Assembly (NCBI GenBank): GCA_015490805.1
Contig: WFXC01000039.1
Location: 1 to 35,848, forward strand
DNA from: Candidatus Kapaibacterium sp.
GTDB taxonomy: Bacteria; Bacteroidota; Ignavibacteria; Kapaibacteriales; WFXC01
DNA length: 35,848 nucleotides
Direction: 5' to 3'
The first letter of the stretch is position 1. Every line of letters begins with the position of its first letter. The translations under genes were made by a program, and so were the position numbers. This document shows, one piece after another, positions 26,601 through 34,387 of this stretch. The notes beneath the pieces were generated by a model. The model saw only the letters and a program-made list of their open reading frames with translations, searched no databases and was not told the DNA's origin.

Positions 26601-28286
26601 AGAAGCCTGAATTTCCATTTTGACCGAATCTCCCAGGCACAGTAGCAGCGGATCTTCCAACTTAATCTCAACTTCCGGTGATGCAATCACCCGGAACTGG
26701 ATCCTGGCAGTATCGCTCCAACAACCATCGCGCTCCACGACCAGTTTCACCTGCTTGATGCCCGGCGCACTGAACGTGATCCCTGAAGGCGCTGGAAGAG
26801 TACTGGTCGACACCGAAGCATCAGATCCAAAGAACCAACGGTACTGAATGTTGTCAGAGGGTGTCACAGTCGCGGTAAAATCATATCGATTGATATTGAA
26901 ACATTGGCTCTGGACAGGCTCGATCGTCACTGCCGGACGAGGTTTCACTGTGACTATCACCGATTCACTGGTATCCATACAGCCATTAGGGGCAATCACA
27001 ACAACTGAATAGTTGCCTGTCGTGGTGACAACAAAAGTTGGCTCCGTTGTCTGCTGCACCATCGCACCGTTGTGATACCACCGGTATTGATACCCCGTTC
27101 CTTGAGGCATAGCATTCAGCGTCGCGGTCTCGCCTTCGCAAATTTCCGTTGCGGTTGCCTGCAACTGTGCCGTTCCGGGAAATTGAGGGGTGACGAACTC
27201 TTCAGCAAATGCTGTTTCATTATACGCTCGCCCCCGCGCCCGATGGTATCCATTGCCATACCGCTGATCAGTGCCGAAACGATAAGCATATACTCGATAA
27301 AACAGGGTATCGCCGCACAACAGCGGCTGCGCAAGATGATCGGTGTAGCTGGTCTGTTGCGACGAATTGATGTTGGCAATCACTGTAGCATTTCCAATGG
27401 TATTCCCTACATCATACGTGCGTCCATCGCCGGGATGGGCAGTGATAGGCTGCTGACTGCGCAAAATAATGTATCCCTGAACACCATCGTTCGGATATGG
27501 ATCAACAGCAGCATTCCAGTTGAGCGTTACCTGGGTTGCCTGTGAGTTCAATTGCAGCGTTAAACTGGGATTATACCACTCCGGCTGGCGCAGTGACCGC
27601 CAGAACTGAAAATTCACTCCGTCGTTGTTTGGTAGTCCCTGCGTATCATTGAACGAGAACTGAGTTTTGCCAGCATTATGCCCGCCAGTAAAATCTGCCA
27701 GTGACCCGCCAGGACTGACAAAAATTCCCCCATTATTTACACAGGTACCCGGATGGTTAAGCTTCGGAAACGGCATCGACTGGAAATAGGACCCCGGATT
27801 GGGCTTATGTCCCAGCCCGTGCACATGATTGCCCTGTGCATCCAGGATTTCCAGAATATCGCCGGGATAGGCAATATTCAGTGCTACATTATCCCACGAA
27901 AAATTGTAATTGTACCGAACCGGTTCAAAATAATCACCAGCATTCGTATCAATCGCGCGAAGTTCTAAGAAGCCATCCGAGGCATCCACATCAACAGCAG
28001 AAGCATCTCGATGGTGAATGACGATAATGGTCCCACGCCGCACGTGCTGCCATAACGGCACATTCGCGAAACGAACTCCTCCCTGCCGCGCTGTCTGCCC
28101 TGCGTTGTTGTCCGTCAGCACATATCCTCGAAGATCAACGTTGTCCTGCACAACCAGCAATTCTGTCCACTCTTGCGCCGGTGTTGTTTTGTTTTTATAC
28201 TCACTGACAACTATCGTCTGAGCAGAAAGGATAGTCACCCACGAGAAAAGCAAAAACTGCCATACCCATAGGAACTGTTGCTGCAT
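23670..28286 (-). CDS. Secreted multidomain protein: lamin-tail, FN3, Ig-like, choice-of-anchor-D, cohesin-like, T9SS-type end (1538 aa)
   Basis: The ATG at 28286 gives a signal peptide (1-23, ending TILSAQ); a TTG 36 bases upstream nearly touches the tRNA and has no ribosome site. A lamin-tail domain spans about 24-200 (WTELLV, GYVLTDN, GDILEILDAQGN), and an FN3-like domain about 240-360. Five Ig/PKD-like repeats of the SprB type at about 370-770 each close with a GC or DGC motif. Five choice-of-anchor-D repeats at about 775-1300 carry IDFG/IQFP openings and ITVRFAP-like strands. A cohesin-like domain follows at about 1310-1425. The C-terminal 75 residues resemble a short T9SS sorting domain (VVNTAG, FPAGAYWVRV). 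Most repeats carry a cysteine pair. The protein is probably a surface or extracellular structural protein. It lies 39 bases downstream of tRNA-Arg and may share its transcript. Confidence 0.9.
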   Translation of the reverse strand: MQQQFLWVWQFLLFSWVTILSAQTIVVSEYKNKTTPAQEWTELLVVQDNVDLRGYVLTDNNAGQTARQGGVRFANVPLWQHVRRGTIIVIHHRDASAVDVDASDGFLELRAIDTNAGDYFEPVRYNYNFSWDNVALNIAYPGDILEILDAQGNHVHGLGHKPNPGSYFQSMPFPKLNHPGTCVNNGGIFVSPGGSLADFTGGHNAGKTQFSFNDTQGLPNNDGVNFQFWRSLRQPEWYNPSLTLQLNSQATQVTLNWNAAVDPYPNDGVQGYIILRSQQPITAHPGDGRTYDVGNTIGNATVIANINSSQQTSYTDHLAQPLLCGDTLFYRVYAYRFGTDQRYGNGYHRARGRAYNETAFAEEFVTPQFPGTAQLQATATEICEGETATLNAMPQGTGYQYRWYHNGAMVQQTTEPTFVVTTTGNYSVVVIAPNGCMDTSESVIVTVKPRPAVTIEPVQSQCFNINRYDFTATVTPSDNIQYRWFFGSDASVSTSTLPAPSGITFSAPGIKQVKLVVERDGCWSDTARIQFRVIASPEVEIKLEDPLLLCLGDSVKMEIQASGSNLRFRWEPPTWFSDSTAFEPWFYARKTGTYRIKVTASDTVEGCEAEDTIRVIVFPLPEASITPNGIVELCDGESVQLQASPTSNQDLYEYFWIPGGARSSQITIFQPGRYRVVVRNKTTGCQDTSDWVEVVVHPLPDTTVTVIGGKTAFCPGDTLVLEAPAGQGYRYQWNTGDTTQRLSVTQPGDYWVVVTSDKGCQRQSQVVRAQYWDVQYQLSQDSIDFGALGECESEKSLAVALQNVGSDTVTVTAIVPSAFAILPSVVAIPPGRDTVITVRFAPLAAGLYLDTITFVAAPCGVQQQLIVRGRKEQSELQLSASTIQFPPLARCAQPFVDTVVVIYNYGTATVRFDSVMLADPFQLVSPTTFPQFRIPGDSLVLRIRFAPTTDGVFTRDIGIAYETAECQGTLVLTVSGRSVTPQIEILPLWDGVEFPLLTGCETSVDTAVTVRNAGGVPLYITATVQTPHFQVFPSLADTLQPGEERTVRIVFQPQAEGTFVDTFVVSETVCHQQLRIPLRGVKQGISLGVSVTEIEFPTIVFPCQPTIVDTVVQLQNAGSGTSASLVLHSVTLTQSPSVFTVVAPTGASLAPGETAAVRITFQPPGSGEWEDTVQILVQPCSIIRTVVLRGRAKQAAIQPLASSFDFGTLPIGQAQTTTVLFRNTGDIPLTVTAIGGVVPPFSILSTTPPLPAVVQPQEEIAVEIQFQAVTTATRQIAIFAVALPTTGCTITSSSVSIRGKGQSNVVPQPIPLSLSLPQLRAQPEQEIAIPITFWGAGADTLGIDSIALALEYDGTLLYPSAVQPGSLAPTWSVQGVEEQPGYYRIVMSGSPLTDTAGTIAVVTAKALLSPQRRTLLSIDSSSVFIAVRGNYQLQLATGTGEFILEDTCALQPEDIGWVSTGGIMIRVEHPQQLRLFLPLDSRAEVIVVNTAGATVYRGALPTQSGWHHLSLPAFPAGAYWVRVIQLPYQSVLPFFVLP

Positions 28287-28325
28287 CGACTTCTGCGCCT
28301 CGCCAACGGTTTCTGATTTCAATAG

Positions 28326-28399
28326 CGCGCCCGGCAGGATTCGAACCTGCGACCTGCGGATTAGAAGTCCGCTGCTCTATCCTGCTGAGCTACGGGCGC
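28326..28399 (-). tRNA. tRNA-Arg (anticodon TCT)
   Basis: A 74-base cloverleaf on the minus strand. The acceptor stem GCGCCCG (28399-28393) pairs with CGGGCGC (28333-28327), with discriminator G at 28326. The anticodon stem GCGGA/TCCGC encloses loop CTTCTAA with anticodon TCT, reading AGA and AGG. The T arm has GCAGG, TTCGAAT and CCTGC. CCA is not encoded and must be added. The 5' end follows directly after the TAA stop of the upstream barrel gene (28400-28402), and the start codon of the next protein gene is 39 bases downstream. No separate promoter fits, so it is probably cut out of a longer messenger. Confidence 0.97.
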
Positions 28400-29063
28400 T
28401 TATTTTCCAAAAGCCAGACCAGCACTTAACGAAACAATGCTTTTTACTGGCTCATCTGACGAACGACCGATTAAATTTGATGCCCATACACCTAATCGGA
28501 TATCCACGATAAATAGTTTGACGTTCAAATCAACACCGATTCCTCCTCCCGCTCCAACACGGTTATACGTCGGCTCTGTATCGATAGGCAGCACCGGCGG
28601 CGTTCCCTCAATATCGAGCGCTATCTCCGTATTGGTAAACGTATAGGTGTAGAGCGCTTCAGCGTAAACGAATATACCCAGAATCTTCCGGAAAATGGTA
28701 ATACTCGACACCAAAGCCAACTGGAACGATATTGAGTACGGTGCGTAACTCACCAATCTGATTTCCCATAGGATCCAACAATGCTGTTGTTAAATCTGGG
28801 AAGCGATGTAATCCTCCAGTGGCAGTAAATTGAATCTCATCACTGAGACGAAGCCAGTAGCGAAGCTGCGCGTGATAGCCAGCAGACAATCCCTGCTCAA
28901 TTAAATCCTTAACTTCCGATCCTGTTTCTGGTATTCCCGATGGAAAAACATCGCTGACATTGTCATCAGGAACAGAAACCCCTCCGAAAAAGCCAACGCC
29001 CTGTGCCAGCATTAAAACAGGAAAGCTCCATATCCAGATTCCCAGCCACCACCCTCGTTTCAT
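28400..29063 (-). pseudogene. Outer-membrane beta-barrel protein gene with a single-base frameshift
   Basis: Two overlapping minus-strand frames make one protein. The 5' part (ATG at 29063, AAAGGA nine bases upstream) encodes a signal peptide ending LMLAQ and barrel strands to VEYYHFPEDSG, then stops at 28659. The 3' part continues in the next frame as IFVYAEALYTYTF to LSAGLAFGK and stops at 28400. Removing one base in the CCC run at 28677-28679 (GGG on the coding strand) joins them into 220 residues: alternating hydrophobic strands, a glycine-rich GAGGGIGVDL turn, and the length of a small 8-stranded barrel. The join is seamless, so the lesion is either very recent or an assembly error. It lies 19 bases after the sigma-factor gene. 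The family is not identified. Confidence 0.75.
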
Positions 29064-29082
29064 TGCTCTGGTCCTTTCCAGT

Positions 29083-29694
29083 TTATGAAGAGAATCCCTG
29101 CTTTCTTAACAATCGATATAGTTGGGCTCGAGCGCGAAACAACTGCGCCTTTACCGTTCCTAAGGGCAATTGTAACCGCTCAGCTATTTCCTGATATTCC
29201 AGCTCTTCAAAATGTCGTAGATAAATAACACGCCGATAGTGTTCTGGTAACTGCTCAATAGCTTTATGCAGCAATTGATGCCGCTCTTTGCGCTGCAGTT
29301 GCTCATCAGGACGGTATGAAGAATCCGGAATCTCATACCGTTGTGTTTCTCGATCCTCACCCGCATAAAATCGCTCCAGCGACTGTGTCGGCACCTGCCG
29401 CTTCCGCAATACGTCAATGCAATGGTTCGAAGCAATGCGATAAACCCAGGCAGCAAAGGGATGAGTTGGAGCATATCGCTTGAGCGACGTGAACACTTTG
29501 AGCAAAACATCCTGCAAAACATCCTCTTCGATATCCGGATTCCGCAGCATTTTGCGAATAACACGCCGAATCAGCGGAGCATACTGTTTCTGTAGCTCCG
29601 CATATGCTCGCTGATCACCTTCGATTGCCCGCTGCACTAAGACATAATCTTCAGTATGCTGCTGCTGTTCCGCATCCGCCATTGCATTCACCAT
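29083..29694 (-). CDS. ECF-type RNA polymerase sigma factor (203 aa)
   Basis: Residues about 17-100 form sigma region 2 (GDQRAYAELQKQYAPLIRRV, DIEEDVLQDVLLKVF, FAAWVYRIASNHCIDVLRKR). Residues about 140-195 form region 4 with the helix-turn-helix (LPEHYRRVIYLRHFEELEYQ, EIAERLQLPLGTVKAQLFRA). Only these two regions are present, as in ECF sigma factors. A short linker between them is rich in Glu, Arg and Tyr. The start overlaps the stop of the PorQ-like gene by 7 bases; an ATG four codons later is the alternative. No anti-sigma gene is adjacent: the next gene downstream encodes a beta-barrel. Its linkage to a T9SS-type barrel suggests control of envelope or secretion genes, which is inference. 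Confidence 0.93.
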   Translation of the reverse strand: MVNAMADAEQQQHTEDYVLVQRAIEGDQRAYAELQKQYAPLIRRVIRKMLRNPDIEEDVLQDVLLKVFTSLKRYAPTHPFAAWVYRIASNHCIDVLRKRQVPTQSLERFYAGEDRETQRYEIPDSSYRPDEQLQRKERHQLLHKAIEQLPEHYRRVIYLRHFEELEYQEIAERLQLPLGTVKAQLFRARAQLYRLLRKQGFSS

Positions 29695-30656
29695 TGAATT
29701 CCAACGCCCAGGCGGTGAACGAAAGATTGAACGCCAAACGCCAGAACTGCGTAATCAATGCGATATTGATCCCACTGGATGCCAAGACCACCAGAAAAAC
29801 CACTCCAGCCACTCCGACGCTCCAACCGCATATTAGTTCGCCGGAACTGGTTGTATCCGATTCGCAACCGCACCACTTTCCCAAAGTACCACTCGCCTCC
29901 AATAGCAATGCGATCGAACAGATCGCTGAACTTCTGATATGAATCCGCCAATTGAACCAACGCTATGTTCAGCAACAAAGGAAGTCCCCGGGGTTTATGG
30001 GATAGACCGATCCGAACATCGATCGGTAAGGATTCTTCAACTGTCCCTGTAGCCGAAAGCTGCATTCCAACATTCTGAATCGCGAGCCCGACTGTTGTCC
30101 GATGTTCCGGCACGAGGTAGAGCAACCCAACATCGGCAGCAATTGCTGTTGCAGCATATTGCTCCAGCGTCGAAGCAATGAATTTAAGACCAACTCCGTA
30201 ATAAAACAGTGTATCCACCTCATTGCTATACCGCAAGTGTAATGCCAGATGTGAAGCACGAAAGCTTCCAAGCGGATTGCCTGTTACATCGCTTCGCTCA
30301 AAAGTACCGTAATCTACATATTGCGCCCCAACACTTGCAATTCCTGAGACTGCTGAGAAGAGTTCCTGTACAGGGAATGCTGCCGCTATCAATCCTGCAT
30401 TTATATCCAGCAAATGCTTTTCAAATGTAAACTGTGCAGCTTTTTGTGGTACTGTGGATAAAATTGCTGGATTATAAAAGCTGTCTTCTATATTTTCAGT
30501 CAATGCTACGGCTGCTCCACCCAGCGCTGCTCCTCGAGTACCACTTTCTGCTCGAAGAAATGCGTAGAATGCCGGTGAAGAAGTTTGTCCTTCCAGACTT
30601 CCTGTGAGAACCAACACCATCCAGAAAGCAACCAAGGATCGACTAAACTGCTGCAT
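29688..30656 (-). CDS. PorQ-like (PorV/PorQ family) outer-membrane beta-barrel
   Basis: 322 residues from the ATG at 30656, preceded by GGAAAG seven bases upstream; an ATG 30 bases earlier has no ribosome site. Signal peptide 1-24 (ends GSLEGQ). The mature start FYAFLRAESGTRGAALGG, then SFYNPAIL and FTFEKHLLDINAGLIA, is the signature of the PorQ branch of the PorV/PorQ/FadL-like family that works with the type IX secretion system. The remainder is a run of amphipathic strands ending in HRLGVGIQW, a typical barrel C-terminus with an aromatic last residue. The start overlaps the thioesterase gene by 14 bases, and the 3' end overlaps the ECF sigma gene. Confidence 0.82.
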   Translation of the reverse strand: MQQFSRSLVAFWMVLVLTGSLEGQTSSPAFYAFLRAESGTRGAALGGAAVALTENIEDSFYNPAILSTVPQKAAQFTFEKHLLDINAGLIAAAFPVQELFSAVSGIASVGAQYVDYGTFERSDVTGNPLGSFRASHLALHLRYSNEVDTLFYYGVGLKFIASTLEQYAATAIAADVGLLYLVPEHRTTVGLAIQNVGMQLSATGTVEESLPIDVRIGLSHKPRGLPLLLNIALVQLADSYQKFSDLFDRIAIGGEWYFGKVVRLRIGYNQFRRTNMRLERRSGWSGFSGGLGIQWDQYRIDYAVLAFGVQSFVHRLGVGIQW

Positions 30657-31074
30657 GCTGACTTTCCAGCGCTTTTTGAACAGCATCCCAGAAAAACTGT
30701 GGAGGCTTCATCGCCCGACGCGCCTGTTTATCCACGAACAAATGCGTTGTAAATCCTTCTGCCAGGCGCTGCTGCTCTCGCCACACAACATAATCCAGCC
30801 GGAGCAATGCCCGCCGGCGGGGCTGATACCGCGCCTCTATCTCTAACTCGTCGTCATAATACGCTGGATGAAAAAATTTAACCCCCAATTCCATCACCGG
30901 CAACAAAATGCCCTGCTCTTCCAGCGCACGATAGGACACGCCAATGCTCCGCAGCAACTCCGTCCGAGCTGCCTCGAAATACACCGGATAAACAGAGTGA
31001 TGGATGTACTGCATCATATCGGTTTCTGCATAGCGCGTCCGGATTGGGAGGCGAACAACCAGTACCCGGGACAT
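30643..31074 (-). CDS. Acyl-CoA thioesterase, 4HBT/YbgC-like (143 aa)
   Basis: A hot-dog fold thioesterase of the 4-hydroxybenzoyl-CoA thioesterase family. RYAETDMMQYIHHSVYPVYF contains the conserved Asp19 of the catalytic loop, followed by a long helix (EAARTELLRSIG) and strands ELGVKFFHPAYYDDELEIEA, and RRALLRLDYVVW. The length is normal. The ATG overlaps the parB stop (TAATG), fixing the start; the longer open frame upstream is a shadow of parB. Members hydrolyse short- or medium-chain acyl-CoA thioesters; in Proteobacteria ybgC sits with tol-pal, but here it sits between parB and a PorQ-like gene. The substrate is unknown. Confidence 0.88.
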   Translation of the reverse strand: MSRVLVVRLPIRTRYAETDMMQYIHHSVYPVYFEAARTELLRSIGVSYRALEEQGILLPVMELGVKFFHPAYYDDELEIEARYQPRRRALLRLDYVVWREQQRLAEGFTTHLFVDKQARRAMKPPQFFWDAVQKALESQHAAV

Positions 31075-32048
31075 TAGCTGCTGTGCCCACTTTTTTCTAC
31101 AATGGCAAATAGCTCCAGCAATCGTTGCAAATCCTCCAGCGAGTAAAAAGAGATCTCGATACTTCCCCGGTCCTTGGAACGCAGATGAATCTTCACCTGT
31201 GTGCCCAATACCTGGCGCAATCGATCTTCGATTTCCTCTGCTGTTGCCTTGATCGTCGCATCCACCGATTGGCTGCGAGACATCTCCTTCTTTTTGCCCT
31301 TTGATCGCCCTAAAGGCGTATCGACCGTTGCTCCTTGCAACACCTGCCGCACTAACTGTTCCGTTTTCCGCACGGACAGTTCTTCCCGCAACACTCGCTG
31401 AAAAACCGCTAACTGTTGCTCTTTGTCCGGTAAAGAGAGAAGCGCTCGTGCGTGCCCCATCGATAATTTTCGACTGCGTAAAGCATCCAGAATTTCCGGT
31501 GGCAATTTCAGCAGTCGCAAAAAGTTCGCAACTGTTGCCCGATCTTTTCCTACTTTTTGAGCCACCTCTTCCTGCGTCAAATGGCATTCTTCAATCAGCG
31601 ATCGGTATCCCAATGCAATTTCCACAGGATTCAAGTTCTCTCGTTGGATATTCTCAATCAATGCCAGTTCCAGCATCTCATTGTCACTCTCCACATCGAT
31701 GATATACGCCGGGATCTTTTCCAGTCCCAGCTCAATGGATGCTCGCACCCGCCGCTCTCCCGAAATCAACTCATACCGATCCCCTTGACGACGCACGGTA
31801 ATTGGCTGGATAATTCCCTTTTCACGAATCGAATTTTTTAAATCCTCCAGTGATTCCCGGTCAAACTCCTGCCGCGGCTGGTACGGATTCGGCTGAATTT
31901 TTTTTAGTTCAATGAGCGCCGTAATGCCTGTTGATTGTCCATCATCTTCCTGGACCGCTGACTTTTCAGGCTGGAATACGTCGACCGGCAAGAGAGCGCC
32001 TAATCCCTTTCCCAGTCCTGTATGTCGCTTGGATTTTGCCATCTTCAT
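31074..32048 (-). CDS. parB: Chromosome-partitioning protein ParB
   Basis: 324 residues. After a basic N-terminus with the conserved GLGKGLGALLP motif comes the ParB/Spo0J CTPase domain: IQPNPYQPRQEFD, EKGIIQPITVRR, YELISGERRVRAS and LALIENIQRENLNPVE. The helix-turn-helix domain follows (LTQEEVAQKVGKDRATVANF), then SMGHARALLSLP, and a C-terminal dimerisation segment (IEDRLRQVLGTQVKIHLRSK onward). It binds parS sites and loads SMC complexes; it pairs with ParA, encoded 69 bases upstream on the same strand. The ATG at 32048 or the one two codons later could be the start. I saw no parS-like 16-mer near the genes. Confidence 0.96.
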   Translation of the reverse strand: MKMAKSKRHTGLGKGLGALLPVDVFQPEKSAVQEDDGQSTGITALIELKKIQPNPYQPRQEFDRESLEDLKNSIREKGIIQPITVRRQGDRYELISGERRVRASIELGLEKIPAYIIDVESDNEMLELALIENIQRENLNPVEIALGYRSLIEECHLTQEEVAQKVGKDRATVANFLRLLKLPPEILDALRSRKLSMGHARALLSLPDKEQQLAVFQRVLREELSVRKTEQLVRQVLQGATVDTPLGRSKGKKKEMSRSQSVDATIKATAEEIEDRLRQVLGTQVKIHLRSKDRGSIEISFYSLEDLQRLLELFAIVEKSGHSS

Positions 32049-32117
32049 CTATCGTCTCTATTCTGTCACTGCTCCTTGCTTCCATGAGCACGCACAATGT
32101 TTCAAAAATTTTGTTTT

Positions 32118-32942
32118 TCATTCGGTTACTGTCACGGCGGTCTCTGCCTGGCTCCGCTGCTGATGCTTCGCTATAATTTCGCTGGCTAACTCTAAATAGT
32201 CCCGCGCACCAACCGAAACAGCATCGTACAGGAGAACCGGTTTTCCATAGCTGGGAGCTTCCGAAAGTCGAACATTACGATGGATCACTGTCTGACACGT
32301 TTTGTCACCCAGGTGCTTTCTGACTTCCTCAACTACCTGTCGGCTCAGCCGTAGACGACTGTCGAACATCGTTAACAAAATTCCTTCAATTTCCAACCGG
32401 GGATTGAGATATTTGCGGACTATCGAGATTGTGTTGAGCAGCTGTCCTAACCCTTCTAAGGCATAATACTCACACTGAACCGGAATCAAAATGGAATCAG
32501 CCGCCGTAAGAGCATTGAGCGTTAGCAATCCCAGCGATGGTGGACAGTCAATGATCACGAAATCGTATTCAGCCTTCACCGGCTCCAAAGCCTTTTTCAA
32601 CTGCTGTTCCCGCTCTTCCAGATCGACCATTTCAATTTCTGTCCCCACCAGATTAATATGTGAGGGCACAACGTGCAACTGTGGCAGCTCGGTATCCAGA
32701 ATCGCCTGCGCAAGTAAACACTCACCAATGAAGACCTCGTACATCGTACACTCAACAGATCGAGTATCCACTCCTATGCCGGTGGAAGCATTAGCCTGAG
32801 GATCTATGTCAATAAGCAGTGTTTTTTTCTCTGCTGCTGCTAAGGATGCCGATAGGTTAATGGCAGTGGTCGTTTTTCCAACGCCACCCTTTTGATTGGC
32901 AATTGCAATAACCCGCGTTCGCCGTTGTTGCGTTTCCATCAT
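32118..32942 (-). CDS. parA: Chromosome-partitioning ATPase ParA (Soj family)
   Basis: 274 residues from the ATG at 32942, whose ATGA overlaps the NUDIX stop; the next codon is also ATG. Deviant Walker [21 protein letters not shown] near the N-terminus, the A' region [17 protein letters not shown] and Walker [21 protein letters not shown] are all intact. The short N-terminus (no DNA-binding extension) marks it as a chromosomal Soj-type protein rather than a plasmid ParA. It works with ParB in origin segregation. It is part of the run from NUDIX to thioesterase. Confidence 0.96.
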   Translation of the reverse strand: MMETQQRRTRVIAIANQKGGVGKTTTAINLSASLAAAEKKTLLIDIDPQANASTGIGVDTRSVECTMYEVFIGECLLAQAILDTELPQLHVVPSHINLVGTEIEMVDLEEREQQLKKALEPVKAEYDFVIIDCPPSLGLLTLNALTAADSILIPVQCEYYALEGLGQLLNTISIVRKYLNPRLEIEGILLTMFDSRLRLSRQVVEEVRKHLGDKTCQTVIHRNVRLSEAPSYGKPVLLYDAVSVGARDYLELASEIIAKHQQRSQAETAVTVTE

Positions 32943-33493
32943 TTTGCACTTTCTTCTGCTCGACACTGAAAAAACCAAAAGGCAAAGGCTGTGATCATTA
33001 ACGAATGTCGAATTTGCCCATTACATACCAACTCCAGCACGCGCTCTCTGGGAATTTCCATAACTTCTATTTCTTCGTGTCGATCTAATTGTTGCGACTG
33101 CACGGGACGGCAGTTATTCCACACAAAGGTATAGCAGCGATTGTTCAAAAAAGCCGGGTTTGGCTCACAAATTCCCAATAACTGCGGTTCTCCTTCTCCT
33201 GCATAACCTGTCTCTTCCAGACATTCCCGCCGGGCTGCTACCACGGGTGTTTCTCCAGATTCAATGAGTCCACTGGGAATCTCCAGTGTAAATTCTCCAG
33301 TGCCATGCCGATATTGTCGAACAAAAACCACTTTATTCTCAGGAGTTACTGGAATGATGTGCACCCAGTTGGGCGAATCCAGTACCACAAAGGTCCCGGA
33401 TCCCAATTTAGGATGGGAACGTGTGACCTGATGCACTTTGAAAATGCGAGCATCGAAAACAACCTGATCCTGCTCTGTTTTCCACCGCTCCAT
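32939..33493 (-). CDS. NUDIX hydrolase, probable ADP-ribose pyrophosphatase (184 aa)
   Basis: The Nudix box is complete at residues 75-97, starting GLIESGE and ending RECLEETGY, preceded by the strand FTLEIPSG that is typical of ADP-sugar pyrophosphatases (ADPRase branch). FVRQYRHG, just before, is the usual substrate-pocket strand of that branch. Such enzymes hydrolyse ADP-ribose or related nucleoside diphosphate sugars. I use the ATG at 33493; a GTG one codon upstream is possible. Its stop overlaps parA. It is the first recognisable gene of the long minus-strand run. Confidence 0.88.
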   Translation of the reverse strand: MERWKTEQDQVVFDARIFKVHQVTRSHPKLGSGTFVVLDSPNWVHIIPVTPENKVVFVRQYRHGTGEFTLEIPSGLIESGETPVVAARRECLEETGYAGEGEPQLLGICEPNPAFLNNRCYTFVWNNCRPVQSQQLDRHEEIEVMEIPRERVLELVCNGQIRHSLMITAFAFWFFQCRAEESAK

Positions 33494-33735
33494 CACATCC
33501 GCATCTGTTTTTCAAAAGCGAAATTTAAGTAAAAGCCAGCAAATGAGCAGTACAGCACGCATTGCTAATGCAGGGAACAAAGCTACGGGGGAGTTTCTCT
33601 CCTGCTGTAGCCTCACCCTTAAAGCATTGAGCTTACGCAAAGGATGGATACAAAAATATTCCTCCAAAGTGCCAACCTAATAGTCAGCTTCCCACGCACT
33701 GTTCAGCAGCAGCTAATGCCAACAACGGTAAGACC

Positions 33736-34341
33736 TCACCGAGAGCAGAAAGCGCTTTGCGCATCATAAAAACGGAGTAGCATCGACTGTGCACGCGAGA
33801 TGCCGATGCGGGGCGAACGTTTTACAACGGGGGCAGTACCTGGAGCATCTTGGAAAAATCGGTGTGGCTGCACGACCGGCTGAAAATTATCAGCTAACTG
33901 GAATCCGAAAGCCTTCGCGAAATTCGCCGGTCCCCGAAGCAATCGCCGGACATCCTGTATCTTCCGCCGTTGCTGCATCCGCTCCACACCCGCCAGAGGC
34001 TCCGCAGCTCGAATCAGGACAGCGGATCCTCTTCCTTCGGTTTCAGTGACAACATTGACACACAGGTGAATCCCGTAAATCTGGTACACGTACCAGACAC
34101 CGCCGTCTGCAAACATTGCAGCATTCCGTTGGGTACGTCCCCGATACGAATGACTGGCAGGATCTCCCGTTGCCAGATAGGCTTCTGTTTCGACAATGCG
34201 GGCTTTCAACACCACTCCATCAGGTTCAATGACAACGAGAATTTTTCCAATCAATTCCTGAGCGACAATTTCCGGCTGTCGTTGAAACCATTGCACCGGC
34301 AACGGCTGCTTCATCTCCAGTACAGCTTTTTCCACTCTCAA
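33736..34341 (-). CDS. mpg: 3-methyladenine DNA glycosylase (MPG/AAG family)
   Basis: 201 residues, normal for the bacterial AAG-type enzyme (distinct from AlkA and Tag), which removes alkylated purines from DNA. Conserved segments: ELIGKILVV, ARIVETEAYLATGDPASHSY (containing the catalytic glutamate of the VETEAY motif), RTQRNAAMFADGGVWYVYQI, YGIHLCVNVVTE, GSAVLIRAAEPL and LLRGPANFAKAFG. The start is uncertain: the frame begins with TTG at 34341 close to an AGGGA box, with GTG at 34335 (9 bases from that box) and ATG at 34314 as alternatives. It is divergent from pdxJ across a spacer of under 50 bases, so the two probably share a promoter region. Confidence 0.92.
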   Translation of the reverse strand: MRVEKAVLEMKQPLPVQWFQRQPEIVAQELIGKILVVIEPDGVVLKARIVETEAYLATGDPASHSYRGRTQRNAAMFADGGVWYVYQIYGIHLCVNVVTETEGRGSAVLIRAAEPLAGVERMQQRRKIQDVRRLLRGPANFAKAFGFQLADNFQPVVQPHRFFQDAPGTAPVVKRSPRIGISRAQSMLLRFYDAQSAFCSR

Positions 34342-34387
34342 TCGTCCCTAATCTGTGCAGGCATTATGAACGGCGGGAGACGTGAAA

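Noticed and set aside
28659-28756. Programmed frameshift in the barrel gene
   Set aside because: The site has no slippery heptamer, stop-codon context or downstream structure that I can see; a plain single-base indel explains it better.
31300-31587. N-terminal extension of the thioesterase frame up to 31587
   Set aside because: This part is the shifted-frame shadow of parB; the TAATG junction at 31074 and the 4HBT motif position fix the true start.
31074-33493. parS site near parAB
   Set aside because: I looked for a palindrome like TGTTTCACGTGAAACA around the genes and at CACGTG cores elsewhere (for example 3834, 8006, 11930, 17931). None has the required flanks, so no parS is called.
33512-33640. 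42-codon minus-strand frame (TTG start) ending in a hydrophobic segment, just upstream of the NUDIX gene
   Set aside because: It could be a small membrane protein (RAVLLICWLLLKFRF end), but it has only a TTG start, no ribosome site and no recognised family. The spacer more likely holds the promoter of the long minus-strand run.
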